Both the position numbers and the translations under genes were made by a program. The notes beneath the pieces are model-generated. The model made no database searches, was not told the DNA's origin, and saw only the letters and a list, made by a program, of their open reading frames with translations. Shown one piece after another: positions 51,125-59,836 of a stretch of 64,000 nt of DNA. This DNA comes from Methanoculleus sp. (lineage in GTDB: Archaea > Halobacteriota > Methanomicrobia > Methanomicrobiales > Methanoculleaceae). The stretch is from assembly GCF_020696975.1 (NCBI RefSeq), contig NZ_JAJGBK010000014.1, positions 1 to 64,000 on the forward strand, read 5' to 3'. Each line of letters opens with the position of its first letter. The stretch's first letter is position 1.

Positions 51125-52744
51125 TCACCTGAACCGCTTCGGGTCGGTCTCGATATCGATGAGGACGGGTTTGTTCATCTGCACCGCGGTCGTAACCGCC
51201 CCGGCGAGTTCCTCCGGCCGGGTTACCCGGATCCCGGCGCCGCCGCAGGCCTCCGCGAACGCGGCAAAGTCGGGGTTCTTGAGTTCGGTTCCATACGGCG
51301 GATAGCCCGCCTCACGCTGCTCCTCCCGGATCATGGCAAGTTCGTGGTTGTTTAAGACCAGCACGATCATGGGGAGGTCGTACTTGACCGCCGTGACGAA
51401 GTCGGCCATGACCATGGAAAACCCGCCATCCCCGGTGATGCAGACGACGGTCGCATCAGGATAGGCCAGTTTCGCCGCGATCGCCCCGGGGAGCCCGAGC
51501 CCCATCGTCCCGAGGTAGCCCGACATCGCAAACCGCTGCCGCTTCATCCGGAAGTTCCTCCCGAACCACCAGAGGTTCTCCCCGACGTCGAGGGAGATGA
51601 CCGCATCCTCCGGCAGGGTCCCGGAGAGGACGTTCATGATGTAGGGCGGGCGGATGGGAACGGCATCCGGGTCGGCCTCCTGGTCGAGCCGTTCGCGCCA
51701 TTCCTGCTTCTTCTCCGCGAGCCACTGCCGGATCCCGGAGTCATCCCGCGGCCGGACCAGCTCCCGGATCCGGGATAGAGCGATGGCGCAGTCCCCCCAG
51801 ACCCCGACCTCGAGCGGGTGCTTCCCGAGCTGGAGCGGGTCGATATCGATGTGAACGGCCCGCTTCTCTTCCGGGACCCCGGTGAGGTCGGAGAAACTTG
51901 TGCCGCAGGCGATCACGAGGTCCGATTTCAGGACGAGGGTCAGGGCGTGCGGCGTCCCGAGCTGCCCGTGGATCCCGGCAACCCACTCGTTATCGTCGGG
52001 GAGGATCCCTTTCGCCCGGAAGGTCGTGACGATCGGCGCCTGGATGGTCTTTGCGAGGTCAAGGACCGCTCCGGCCGCATTCATGGCCCCGAACCCCGCG
52101 AGGATGACCGGCCGTGCGGCGCCGTCGATCGCCGCCACCGCCGCCCCGACGGCCTCGTCGGTCGGGGCAACCCGGACCTCGGGGAGGCAGGTCTCGCGCT
52201 CGCAGTAGGCCGGTTCAAGCGGTTCCCGCTGGACATCGTTCGGAAGGGAGAGCTGGGCGACACCGCGGTTGATGATGGCGTACCGGAGCGCCCGGGTGAG
52301 AAGTTTGACCGCTGTTGCCGGGTCGGCGACGGTGTTGTTGAAGACCGTGATGGGCCGGAAGAACGCGTCCTGGTCGATCTCCTGGATGCCGCCGGGACCG
52401 GCATACTGTGTCTTCACCTGCCCGGAGAGAGCAAGAACGCTCGCCCGGTCTTCTTTTGCGTCGTAGAGCCCGGTAGCAAGATTGGTTGCTCCCGGCCCGG
52501 CGATGGTCAGGCAGACCGCGATCTTTCCCGTGAACTTGTTGTAGGCGGACGCCGCGAGGGCAGCGGTCTGTTCGTGCCGGACGACGATGTACCGGGCGTC
52601 CGGGTTCTTCCGCACCGCGTCCACGAGCGGGAGCGACGATGCTCCGGGGATGCCGAAGTAGAGGGTGACCCCCCACGCGGCGAGTTCCGAGACCAGGACG
52701 TCGGCCACGGTCGTGGCGGCCTCTTCAGAGGTAGTCTTCTTCAT
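51125..52744 (-). CDS. Thiamine-pyrophosphate-dependent enzyme (acetolactate synthase / pyruvate oxidase-like)
   Basis: TPP enzyme of 539 residues with the three-domain layout of the POX family. The cofactor-activating Glu is in RHEQTAALAASAYNKFTGK (E58), and the TPP/Mg motif is GDGGFSMVMADFVTAVKYDL ending in NN. Sequence is closest to pyruvate oxidase or uncharacterised acetolactate synthase-like proteins; the C-terminal membrane-binding helix of E. coli PoxB is absent. The start codon lies within the 3' end of the rubredoxin gene (20-base overlap), hinting that electrons from the reaction go to rubredoxin. Substrate is inferred only at the level of a 2-oxo acid. Confidence 0.82.
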   Translation of the reverse strand: MKKTTSEEAATTVADVLVSELAAWGVTLYFGIPGASSLPLVDAVRKNPDARYIVVRHEQTAALAASAYNKFTGKIAVCLTIAGPGATNLATGLYDAKEDRASVLALSGQVKTQYAGPGGIQEIDQDAFFRPITVFNNTVADPATAVKLLTRALRYAIINRGVAQLSLPNDVQREPLEPAYCERETCLPEVRVAPTDEAVGAAVAAIDGAARPVILAGFGAMNAAGAVLDLAKTIQAPIVTTFRAKGILPDDNEWVAGIHGQLGTPHALTLVLKSDLVIACGTSFSDLTGVPEEKRAVHIDIDPLQLGKHPLEVGVWGDCAIALSRIRELVRPRDDSGIRQWLAEKKQEWRERLDQEADPDAVPIRPPYIMNVLSGTLPEDAVISLDVGENLWWFGRNFRMKRQRFAMSGYLGTMGLGLPGAIAAKLAYPDATVVCITGDGGFSMVMADFVTAVKYDLPMIVLVLNNHELAMIREEQREAGYPPYGTELKNPDFAAFAEACGGAGIRVTRPEELAGAVTTAVQMNKPVLIDIETDPKRFR

Positions 52745-52922
52745 CCGTCTTTACCTCCAGTTCGTTAACCCGTACAAATGCCTCCTTCCCCACGCTGCAC
52801 CCGGGGCACCTCCAGTCGGCGGGGAGGTCCTCAAACAGCGTCCCCGGCGGGATGCCGGTGGCGGGGTCTCCCGCCTCTTCGTTGTACTCGTAATCACAGA
52901 CACTGCACACCCATCGTCCCAT
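52725..52922 (-). CDS. Rubredoxin
   Basis: One-iron electron carrier of 65 residues. The iron ligands are in WVCSVCDYEYN and WRCPGCSVGKE (two CxxC pairs), with GDPATGIPPGTLFEDLPADW between, a standard rubredoxin. ATG 52922 has GGAG ten bases upstream; a GTG three codons earlier is less likely. The C-terminal extension (AFVRVNELEVKTDEEDYL) is longer than usual. The coding end overlaps the TPP enzyme by 20 bases. FprA, a known rubredoxin or F420H2 acceptor partner class, is encoded 1.1 kb away on the other strand. Confidence 0.92.
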   Translation of the reverse strand: MGRWVCSVCDYEYNEEAGDPATGIPPGTLFEDLPADWRCPGCSVGKEAFVRVNELEVKTDEEDYL

Positions 52923-52970
52923 ACCGCTCACGCTCCGGAGATGGTGCTCCGGGCATACCCTTACTCAATG

Positions 52971-52980
52971 CATATAAAAA
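52971..52980. promoter_or_regulatory. TATA-like element between the rubredoxin and endonuclease V genes
   Basis: CATATAAAAA reads as a TATA box toward the plus strand, and the complementary TTTTTATATG toward the minus strand. For rubredoxin the spacing to the ATG (about 50 bases) is normal. For endonuclease V the leader would be long (about 175 bases to 53173). Confidence 0.4.
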
Positions 52981-53172
52981 TGCCCCCGCTCCCGGAATGG
53001 ACCCCGACCGAAGGCGGCGGTCCGCACTGGAGAACCGGGGATCTCCCCCACAAGCGATGCCGGCAACCGGTACCAGGGGGGGGCATCATCTGCGATCGAT
53101 GTAATGAGCACAACACCTATATGGACAGCCCCGAACCCGGTCACCAAGCGGCTTTCGGGCCGGGAGATGAAC

Positions 53173-53883
53173 ATGGAGATCCATACCCACCCCTTCGACC
53201 TGACGCCTGCCGAAGCGATCCGCCTCCAGGAGACGCTCCGGACCAGGGTCCGCCTCTCCGGCGACATCGAGGATATCTCCCTGGTGGCCGGCGTCGATGC
53301 CTCCTACGCGAAGGGTTCGGACGAGATCCACGCCGTCGTCGTCGTCCTCCGTTATCCCGACCTCGGCGTCGTCGAACGGGTCTCTGCAAGCGCGGCGACG
53401 TCGTTCCCCTACATCCCGGGCCTCCTGACCTTCCGTGAAGGCCCCGCCCTCGTCGAGGCGTTCAAAAGAACGCGCTCCGAGCCGGATCTCGTCTTCTTCG
53501 ACGGGCAGGGGATCGCCCACCCCCGCGGGCTCGGCATCGCAAGCCACATGGGCGTCCTGCTCGACCGGCCCACCATAGGGGTCGCAAAGAGTCTCCTTGT
53601 CGGCACGGCGGCGGAGCCGGAAGTTGCCAGAGGCTCGACCGCCCCCATACTCCGCGACGGCGAGACGATCGGGATGGCGGTGCGGACGAAAGAGAAGACG
53701 AAACCCGTCTACGTCTCCGTAGGCCACCGGGTCGCCTTATCGCAGGCCGTCGATCTCGTCCTCGCGACCGCACGGGGGTACCGGCTCCCGGAGCCGACCC
53801 GGCAGGCCCACCTCTATGCAAACGCGGTCCGGCAGGAGGAGAAGAGGGAGGAGAGGCAGACCACCCTCTCCTCCGAAGGATAG
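53173..53883 (+). CDS. nfi: Endonuclease V (Nfi)
   Basis: Deoxyinosine repair nuclease of 236 residues. Catalytic positions appear in LVAGVDASYAKGSDEIHAVV (first Asp), PDLVFFDGQGIAHPRGLGIA (second Asp region, with the DGQG and HPR motif) and GVAKSLLVG (Lys). These are typical for archaeal and bacterial EndoV. ATG 53173 has GGGAG five to six bases upstream; ATGs at 53104 and 53167 would only add poorly conserved residues. The last 20 residues are charged and variable. Confidence 0.9.
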   Translation: MEIHTHPFDLTPAEAIRLQETLRTRVRLSGDIEDISLVAGVDASYAKGSDEIHAVVVVLRYPDLGVVERVSASAATSFPYIPGLLTFREGPALVEAFKRTRSEPDLVFFDGQGIAHPRGLGIASHMGVLLDRPTIGVAKSLLVGTAAEPEVARGSTAPILRDGETIGMAVRTKEKTKPVYVSVGHRVALSQAVDLVLATARGYRLPEPTRQAHLYANAVRQEEKREERQTTLSSEG

Positions 53884-54038
53884 AACGAAACCGTTATCAG
53901 CGTTCGGGAACGAGAGACGGTTGCCGACCGGCGCGGCAGAGCACGCCGGGACGGTTGAGAGTTAACGGAGTAGAGATATGTCGGATCCTTATGTATACCG
54001 TATAACGGCCGGGGTGCGACCGATGGAGGGGGGAAGGT

Positions 54039-55229
54039 ATGGCCGCACGTGAGATTGTCCCGGGCGTCCATGCCGTCGGAGCCATCGACTGGGACCGCCG
54101 GCTCTTCGACGAACTGATCCCGCTTCCCGAGGGCACCACCTACAACAGTTACCTGGTGCGGGGCAGCGAGAAGACGGCGCTGATCGATACCGTCGACCCG
54201 ACGAAGACCGCAGAACTGATGGCGAACCTGGACGGGCTCGGTGTCGAGAAGATCGACTACATCATCTCCAGCCACGCGGAACAGGACCACTCGGGCTCGA
54301 TACCCGCAATGCTTGAGAGGTTCGGCGACGCGAAGGTGGTGACGAACCAGAAGTGCCGGGACTTCCTGATCGACCTCCTCCACATCCCCGGGGACCGGTT
54401 CGCCGTCATCGGCGACGGCGAGACGCTCGAACTCGGCGATAAGACGCTCGAGTTCATCATCGCCCCCTGGGTCCACTGGCCGGAGACGATGCTGACCTAC
54501 CTCCAGGAAGACCGGGTCCTCTTCCCCTGCGATCTCTTCGGCTCGCACTACGCGACGAGTTCCCTCTACGTCCCCGACGAGAACGCAGTGTACGAGTCCG
54601 CGAAACGCTACTACGCCGAGATCATGATGCCGTTTCGGTCGAGCATCAAGGGCCATCTTGAAAAACTCGCCTCGCGCGACATCGACCTGATCGCCCCGAG
54701 CCACGGTCCGGTCTACAACAGGCCGGCGCTCATCACCGACGCCTACCGGGACTGGACGGGCGACGCTGTGAAGAACATGGTGGTGCTTCCTTACGTCTCC
54801 ATGCACGGGAGCACGCAGACGATGGTCGACCACTTCGTCGGGGCCCTGATGGCCCGGGGCATCCCGGTGCAGCCGTTCAACCTCACAAAGACCGATATCG
54901 GCGACCTTGCAAAGGCCCTGGTCGATGCCGCAACCGTCGTGATCGGGTCGCCGACGGTCATCTTCGGCCCTCACCCGCAGGCGGTCTATGCCGCATACCT
55001 TGCAAACCTCCTCCGCCCGAAGACCCGGTACGCAACGGTGATCGGGTCCTACGGCTGGGGCGGGAAGACGGTCGACACCGTGAAGGATATGCTCGGCCGG
55101 CTCAAGGTCGAGTTCCTCGAACCGGTCTATGTCAGGGGCCTCCCGAAGGATGAGGACTTTGCGGCGCTCGACCGGCTCGCCGATGAGATCGCAAAGAAGC
55201 ATCAAGAGGCGGGGATCGTCCCGGCTTAG
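54039..55229 (+). CDS. fprA: F420H2 oxidase / A-type flavoprotein FprA (flavodiiron protein)
   Basis: Protein of 396 residues. The metallo-beta-lactamase-like domain supplies the diiron ligands in SSHAEQDHSG (H79, E81, D83, H84), WVHWPET (H146), FPCDLFGSHY (D165) and APSHGPVY. A C-terminal flavodoxin domain (VLPYVSMHGSTQTMVDHFVG, then VIGSYGWGGKTVD) binds FMN. In methanogens FprA reduces O2 to water with F420H2, an oxygen defence. A TATA-like CTTATGTATA lies near 53988-53997. A six-T stretch ends the unit. Confidence 0.93.
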   Translation: MAAREIVPGVHAVGAIDWDRRLFDELIPLPEGTTYNSYLVRGSEKTALIDTVDPTKTAELMANLDGLGVEKIDYIISSHAEQDHSGSIPAMLERFGDAKVVTNQKCRDFLIDLLHIPGDRFAVIGDGETLELGDKTLEFIIAPWVHWPETMLTYLQEDRVLFPCDLFGSHYATSSLYVPDENAVYESAKRYYAEIMMPFRSSIKGHLEKLASRDIDLIAPSHGPVYNRPALITDAYRDWTGDAVKNMVVLPYVSMHGSTQTMVDHFVGALMARGIPVQPFNLTKTDIGDLAKALVDAATVVIGSPTVIFGPHPQAVYAAYLANLLRPKTRYATVIGSYGWGGKTVDTVKDMLGRLKVEFLEPVYVRGLPKDEDFAALDRLADEIAKKHQEAGIVPA

Positions 55230-55236
55230 GCGCCCC

Positions 55237-55246
55237 CTCCTTTTTT
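55237..55246 (+). terminator. Oligo-T terminator after fprA
   Basis: CTCC followed by six T directly after the stop codon; a standard archaeal terminator. Confidence 0.5.
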
Positions 55247-55332
55247 AGCACCAACAACCTGTCAGGAGACCCGCCTCCCGGGCGCCGAAATCTTAACAGT
55301 GTAACGCTACCGACCAACCCCTGAGTTGAGTT

Positions 55333-56355
55333 ATGCCCACGTCCGACTTCAAGAGAGTCATTGTAGAGTCACCCTACATCTTCATCATCGGCGTAGCGGG
55401 GGACAGCGGGACCGGGAAGACCACATTCACCCGGGCGATACGGGAGATCTTCGGTGAGGACCTCGTCTCGACGATCACCATCGACGATTACCACAGATAC
55501 GACCGCGAGCAGCGAAAAGTTCTCGGGATCACGCCGCTCGTCCCCGAGGCAAACCGGTTCGACCTCCTAGAGGAGCATCTCCTGGACCTCAAAGCGGGGA
55601 AGACGATCCAGAAACCGGTCTACAACCACAGTAACGGGAGGTTCGATCCCCCGGTTCCTTTCAGCCCCACGAAGATCCTGATCCTCGAGGGGCTCCACCC
55701 CTTCATCACCCCGAGACTGCGGGACCTGATCGACTTCAAACTCTACGTGGACCCGGACCACGACGTCAAACGGGCCTGGAAGATCAGGCGCGACGTAGAA
55801 CGGCGGGGATACTCCCCGGACGCGGTCGAGAGGGAGATGGCGGAGCGCGAGCCCGACTACGAGCAGTATGTCGCGCCGCAGTGCCGGTTCGCGGACGCGG
55901 TCATCAGGATCGCCTTCTCGAAGTACGGCAGGGAGGCGAGCGAGCGGCGCAACATCTACCGCGTCACGCTCTGCCAGAGCAAACTGGACCGGACCATCAG
56001 GGACGTCGACCTCTCCATCGATCTCTTCCCCCTCCTCTCGCTCTCGGAGCGGAACTTCATGGTCGAGTTTACAATCGAGGAGATCGGGGGGAGGGCAATG
56101 GGGGCGCTCACGTTCGACGGGGAACTGAACGATGCCGTGGTGAGGAAACTGGAGAAGAACATCGAGATCCAGACGCAGGTGCAGCCGATCGACCTCGTCG
56201 CGAGCGGGGCATACCTGACGGCCGGGGATATGGCCCAGCTCATCCTCGCCTGGCGGATCATCAACCGGCGCATCTTCATTGAGAGTGCCCCGGGAGCGGC
56301 CGGCGAGGAGGCGCTGGCCGCCGCAAAGAGCGGGTGCGGGTGCGCCCGCAGGTAA
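55333..56355 (+). CDS. prk: Archaeal phosphoribulokinase
   Basis: P-loop kinase of 340 residues of the PRK/uridine kinase family. Walker A is GDSGTGKTT (23-31), followed by TITIDDYHRYDREQRKVLGI, which resembles the ribulose-5-phosphate-binding segment, and ILILEGLHPFI as Walker B. A C-terminal extension ends SGCGCARR with two cysteines. In Methanospirillum the homologous enzyme makes ribulose bisphosphate for a reductive hexulose-phosphate route with RuBisCO; no RuBisCO gene is in this window. The phosphoglycolate phosphatase at 42116 may serve the same pathway. Confidence 0.87.
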   Translation: MPTSDFKRVIVESPYIFIIGVAGDSGTGKTTFTRAIREIFGEDLVSTITIDDYHRYDREQRKVLGITPLVPEANRFDLLEEHLLDLKAGKTIQKPVYNHSNGRFDPPVPFSPTKILILEGLHPFITPRLRDLIDFKLYVDPDHDVKRAWKIRRDVERRGYSPDAVEREMAEREPDYEQYVAPQCRFADAVIRIAFSKYGREASERRNIYRVTLCQSKLDRTIRDVDLSIDLFPLLSLSERNFMVEFTIEEIGGRAMGALTFDGELNDAVVRKLEKNIEIQTQVQPIDLVASGAYLTAGDMAQLILAWRIINRRIFIESAPGAAGEEALAAAKSGCGCARR

Positions 56356-56435
56356 CCCGGGGCCTGTTTTCGCCCCCGAACCTTGAACGGCGGTACAAGA
56401 GAAAGTAGATAAGAGCGCCCGGAGAACGTGTATTG

Positions 56436-57893
56436 ATGGACAGGATCGAGCAGTTCTCGATCATCGCTCCCGACATCGGCAATATCTTCAGGTATATCAG
56501 CATCGCCACAGCGCTGCCGATCGTCGTGGCGGTGATCTATCAGGAGTGGGAGATGATCCTCCCCATGCTCTCCGTCCCGGTCGTTCTCTTTCTCCTCGGA
56601 ACGTTCCTTACCCGCGTCCCCCGGCAGGATCGCGAGGCGCCCCTATCAGCCGCCCTTATGGCCGTCGCCCTGATCTGGCTCGCCATCGCGCTGGTGAGCG
56701 CCCTCCCCTTCACCCTCGGGCTCGGCATCTCCTACCTCGACGCCGTCTTCGAGGCGATGTCCGGGTGGACCGATACGGGCCTGACGATGATGCGGTCGGT
56801 CGACGACCTGCCCCGGACCCTCCTCTTCTGGCGGTCGCTGATGCAGTGGCTCGGCGGTATCGGGATCGTCGCGTTCACCGTCGCAATGGCCTCGCGGACC
56901 GGGTTGACCCAGTTCCGCCTCTACCGCTCGGAAGGGCGCTCGGAGGCGTTGATGCCGAGCGTTGTCGCAACGGGTCTTGAGATGTGGAAGATCTACCTGG
57001 TGCTGACCGTCGCCTCGATCGGGCTTGTCCTCCTCTCGGGGATACCTGTCTGGGACGCGGTGAACATCGCCCTTGTCGCGATTGCGACCGGCGGGTTCTC
57101 GGTCCACTCGGAAGGGATCCCCTTCTACAACAATCCGCTCCTTGAGGTTCTCATCGTCCCGGTCATGATCGCCGGCGCCCTGCCGTTCAAACTCTACTAC
57201 TTCCTCTACCGGCAAAGAGACGTGCGGTTCTTCGACGACCAGCAGGCTCGCCTCCTCTTCATGCTCGTCGCGCTCGGGATCGTCGTGATAACGTGGGATC
57301 TTGTCACGCTCAACGCAACAGACATCCCCACCGCCATTCGCCAGGCGCTCTTCATGTCGGCCGCGGCGGTCACCAGTACCGGGTTCCAGGTCGCCTCCCC
57401 GAACGAGTGGGCGAGCGTGACGGTCCTCTTCCTTGCGATGCTGATCGCGATCGGCGGGGCGGCGGGGAGCACCGCCGGCGGTATCAAACTCTCCCGGGTT
57501 GTCCTCGGGTTTCAGAGCCTGGTCTGGTGGTTCCGGCGTATGTTCGTATCGGGGAAGGTGCTCGTGCCCTTCAAGTACAACGGCAGGGTGATCCCGAAGA
57601 ACATCGCCGACCTTGAGGTCTCGCGGAACATGCTGACGATCATGCTCTTCTTCCTGACCATCTTCGTCGCGACGATACTGGTGATGCACCTGCAGCCGAC
57701 GGCCTTCGACTCGAGCAACGTGATCTTCGAGGTCACCACCGCGATGTCCAACAACGGCATCTCCACAGGGTTCGTCTCCCCCGACATGACCGACCCGGCA
57801 AAGGTCGTCTTTGTCTTCCTGATGTGGATAGGGCGTCTTGAGGTCATACCGGTGATCATGCTGGTCATGGGTCTCTTCAAGCGGTATGAGTGA
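56436..57893 (+). CDS. trkH: TrkH-type potassium uptake channel subunit
   Basis: Membrane protein of 485 residues with the four M-P-M pore repeats of Trk/Ktr channels. Filter-like segments are MSGWTDTGLTMMRSV, IATGGFSVHSEGIPFY, AAAVTSTGFQVASPNEW and TTAMSNNGISTGFVSP, the last replacing glycine by N-G-I-S. The cytosolic TrkA/KtrA regulator is not adjacent. The TTG/ATG choice is resolved for ATG 56436, with GGAG upstream. Confidence 0.88.
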   Translation: MDRIEQFSIIAPDIGNIFRYISIATALPIVVAVIYQEWEMILPMLSVPVVLFLLGTFLTRVPRQDREAPLSAALMAVALIWLAIALVSALPFTLGLGISYLDAVFEAMSGWTDTGLTMMRSVDDLPRTLLFWRSLMQWLGGIGIVAFTVAMASRTGLTQFRLYRSEGRSEALMPSVVATGLEMWKIYLVLTVASIGLVLLSGIPVWDAVNIALVAIATGGFSVHSEGIPFYNNPLLEVLIVPVMIAGALPFKLYYFLYRQRDVRFFDDQQARLLFMLVALGIVVITWDLVTLNATDIPTAIRQALFMSAAAVTSTGFQVASPNEWASVTVLFLAMLIAIGGAAGSTAGGIKLSRVVLGFQSLVWWFRRMFVSGKVLVPFKYNGRVIPKNIADLEVSRNMLTIMLFFLTIFVATILVMHLQPTAFDSSNVIFEVTTAMSNNGISTGFVSPDMTDPAKVVFVFLMWIGRLEVIPVIMLVMGLFKRYE

Positions 57894-58167
57894 GCGGCCG
57901 TTTCGGGGGTAAGGCAGGCCGCCCATGCCGGGAGCGTGCCGGCCGATTCCCGGACACTCCTGTGGTCTGGCCCCACGTATCGAGCCCGCTGCCCTTCGGA
58001 TGCGAGGAGCGTGTTCCCGGGATGGGGGAAGCCCCGTGCACCGGGCCGCGGGAGATTCGCGCCTCCGGTGCACGCATCGTCTATCGCCGGGTGAAGGGGA
58101 GGGCGTGCTCCCTTCACCACAACGTCAACCCGAACTCCCGGGCCCGGGGGAAAAAAGGAGATGCCGG

Positions 58168-58788
58168 TTACTCCGGCTGGTAGTGGGTGTACCGGTCGTC
58201 CACCGCTGCGCAGTCCCCGCCGTCCTTCACCAGCAGGTCCATGTAGGTGTAGACCTCGGGTGCATCCTCCTGCAGGAGGTCCGGGGAGGTGTGGTAGAGC
58301 GCGAAGGCCTCGGCAAAGATCGCGGCCTCCTTCTCCTCACCGGCCGGGACGTTGACCCGGTCAAGGTAGGACCCGGGGGCTACGTCAAGGGTCGGGAGGA
58401 CCGTGCTCTCGCCGAACCCCATGCTGTGGTAGACGCGGTACCCGACCTGCTGGACAAAGACCTCATCGGCCCGTGACGGGTCCCTGTCCGATCGGATGTA
58501 GATGGCGTTCTCTTCAAGGACATACAGGCCGCTCACGCTCCCGGATGCGTCCTGCTGCCTGAAGATCGGGTTCCCGCTGTCGATGTAGACTGTGATGTCC
58601 TGTATGAACTCTTCCCGCATCTTGGTGCTCTGCTGCAACACCAGGGCCTCTGCAAGTGCCGCTTCGGTGCCGCTTCCATCCCTGTTCTCCAGACGGAAAC
58701 CGGTAACCGGGCTCACTGAAAAGGCCGAACAGACGACGATGATGAGGATGATCGCCGCAACCAACCGTGATCGGAATCGTGGGTCCAT
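58168..58788 (-). CDS. Secreted protein resembling an inactive ATLF-like (anthrax lethal factor-type) metallopeptidase
   Basis: Protein of 206 residues with a signal peptide (LVAAIILIIVVCSAFSVSPV). The C-terminal segment IFAEAFALYHTSPDLLQEDA, followed by PEVYTYMDLL, is like the second half of ATLF-type metallopeptidase domains, where the last zinc ligand lies in the FAEAF helix. The place expected for HExxH reads QQVGYRVYH, so the first catalytic residues are lost. It may bind rather than cut peptides. ATG 58788 with AGAGGGG is preferred to a TTG at 58812. Family assignment rests on pattern memory only. Confidence 0.55.
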   Translation of the reverse strand: MDPRFRSRLVAAIILIIVVCSAFSVSPVTGFRLENRDGSGTEAALAEALVLQQSTKMREEFIQDITVYIDSGNPIFRQQDASGSVSGLYVLEENAIYIRSDRDPSRADEVFVQQVGYRVYHSMGFGESTVLPTLDVAPGSYLDRVNVPAGEEKEAAIFAEAFALYHTSPDLLQEDAPEVYTYMDLLVKDGGDCAAVDDRYTHYQPE

Positions 58789-58830
58789 GGTTCGTTCCCC
58801 TCTGCTTAGCAAAGAGTTTCAAATAGGTCG

Positions 58831-58840
58831 ATATATAATT
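58831..58840 (-). promoter_or_regulatory. TATA element of the secreted ATLF-like protein gene
   Basis: On the minus strand AATTATATAT precedes the start codon by about 45 bases. A second AT-rich element lies at 58847-58856. Confidence 0.4.
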
Positions 58841-58946
58841 TTCCAATATATAAAACAAGTTTATAATTCCCGAAAAACTAAATCGGAGCAAAAATCAGGA
58901 TGTTCCGGCTAAATCAGCCCATAAGGACAAAGACTGGATAGCCATA

Positions 58947-58957
58947 AGATATATATA
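58947..58957 (+). promoter_or_regulatory. TATA element of cfbC
   Basis: AGATATATATA predicts transcription start around 58980, about 38 bases before the ATG. It is the only strong candidate facing cfbC. Confidence 0.55.
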
Positions 58958-59017
58958 CAAAATCGGGGCGAACACCAGCCGACACATAATTACCCATGCA
59001 AGCGCATAGTATGAACA

Positions 59018-59836
59018 ATGAAACAGATCGCCCTCTACGGGAAGGGTGGAATCGGGAAATCCACGACTGCAGCAAACCTATCGGCAGCACTTGCAGGGGA
59101 AGGGCTTGATATCCTGCAGATCGGCTGCGATCCCAAGCACGACAGTACCCGCATGCTGATGCACGGGACCTGGATCCCGACGGTCCTCGACCTTATCCGG
59201 GAGCGCGGGGATGCAAACATCACCGTCGACGACGTGGTCTACCGGGGCTTTGGAGGGGTGCGCTGTGTGGAGGCCGGCGGCCCCGAGCCGGGGATCGGGT
59301 GCGCCGGGCGGGGGATCATCGCGACCTTCCAGCTCCTTGAACGCCTGGAAGCCCTCAGAGGCGACGTGATCGTCTACGACGTCCTGGGAGACGTCGTCTG
59401 CGGCGGGTTTGCGATGCCGATGCGGGAGGGATACGCAGAGGAGGTCTACCTGGTCACCTCCGGCGAACTGATGTCCATCTACGCGGCGAACAACATTGCA
59501 AAAGCCATTGCCCGCCTCTCGCGCCGGGTCCGGAGCAGGTGCACCCTCGGCGGGGTGATCTGCAACGCAAAGAACATCGAGGGCGAGCGGGACCTGGTCG
59601 AGGAGTTCGCCCGCCGGATCAACTCCCGGCTCATCGCCTACATCCCCCGCGACCGGGTGGTGCAGGTTGCGGAACTGCAGAAGCAGACGGTCGTCGAGTA
59701 CGCCCCCGACTCGGCCCAGGCGGCGGTCTACCGGGATCTTGCCCGCACGATCCACGCAAACGGCACGACAAGCATCCCCACCCCCCTCGAGATGGATGAA
59801 CTCGAATCCTTCGCCCTCGAATTCGTCCAGGTTTGA
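59018..59836 (+). CDS. cfbC: Ni-sirohydrochlorin a,c-diamide reductive cyclase, reductase subunit CfbC (NifH-like)
   Basis: NifH-like ATPase of 272 residues. The P-loop is GKGGIGKST (9-17) and the [4Fe-4S] ligands are in GIGCAGRG (C95) and LGDVVCGGF (C128). It belongs to the group that reduces the macrocycle during coenzyme F430 synthesis in methanogens, together with CfbD. The placement directly before cfbD distinguishes it from true nitrogenase reductase. Its 3' end overlaps cfbD by 41 bases. A TATA element lies at 58947-58957. Confidence 0.9.
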   Translation: MKQIALYGKGGIGKSTTAANLSAALAGEGLDILQIGCDPKHDSTRMLMHGTWIPTVLDLIRERGDANITVDDVVYRGFGGVRCVEAGGPEPGIGCAGRGIIATFQLLERLEALRGDVIVYDVLGDVVCGGFAMPMREGYAEEVYLVTSGELMSIYAANNIAKAIARLSRRVRSRCTLGGVICNAKNIEGERDLVEEFARRINSRLIAYIPRDRVVQVAELQKQTVVEYAPDSAQAAVYRDLARTIHANGTTSIPTPLEMDELESFALEFVQV

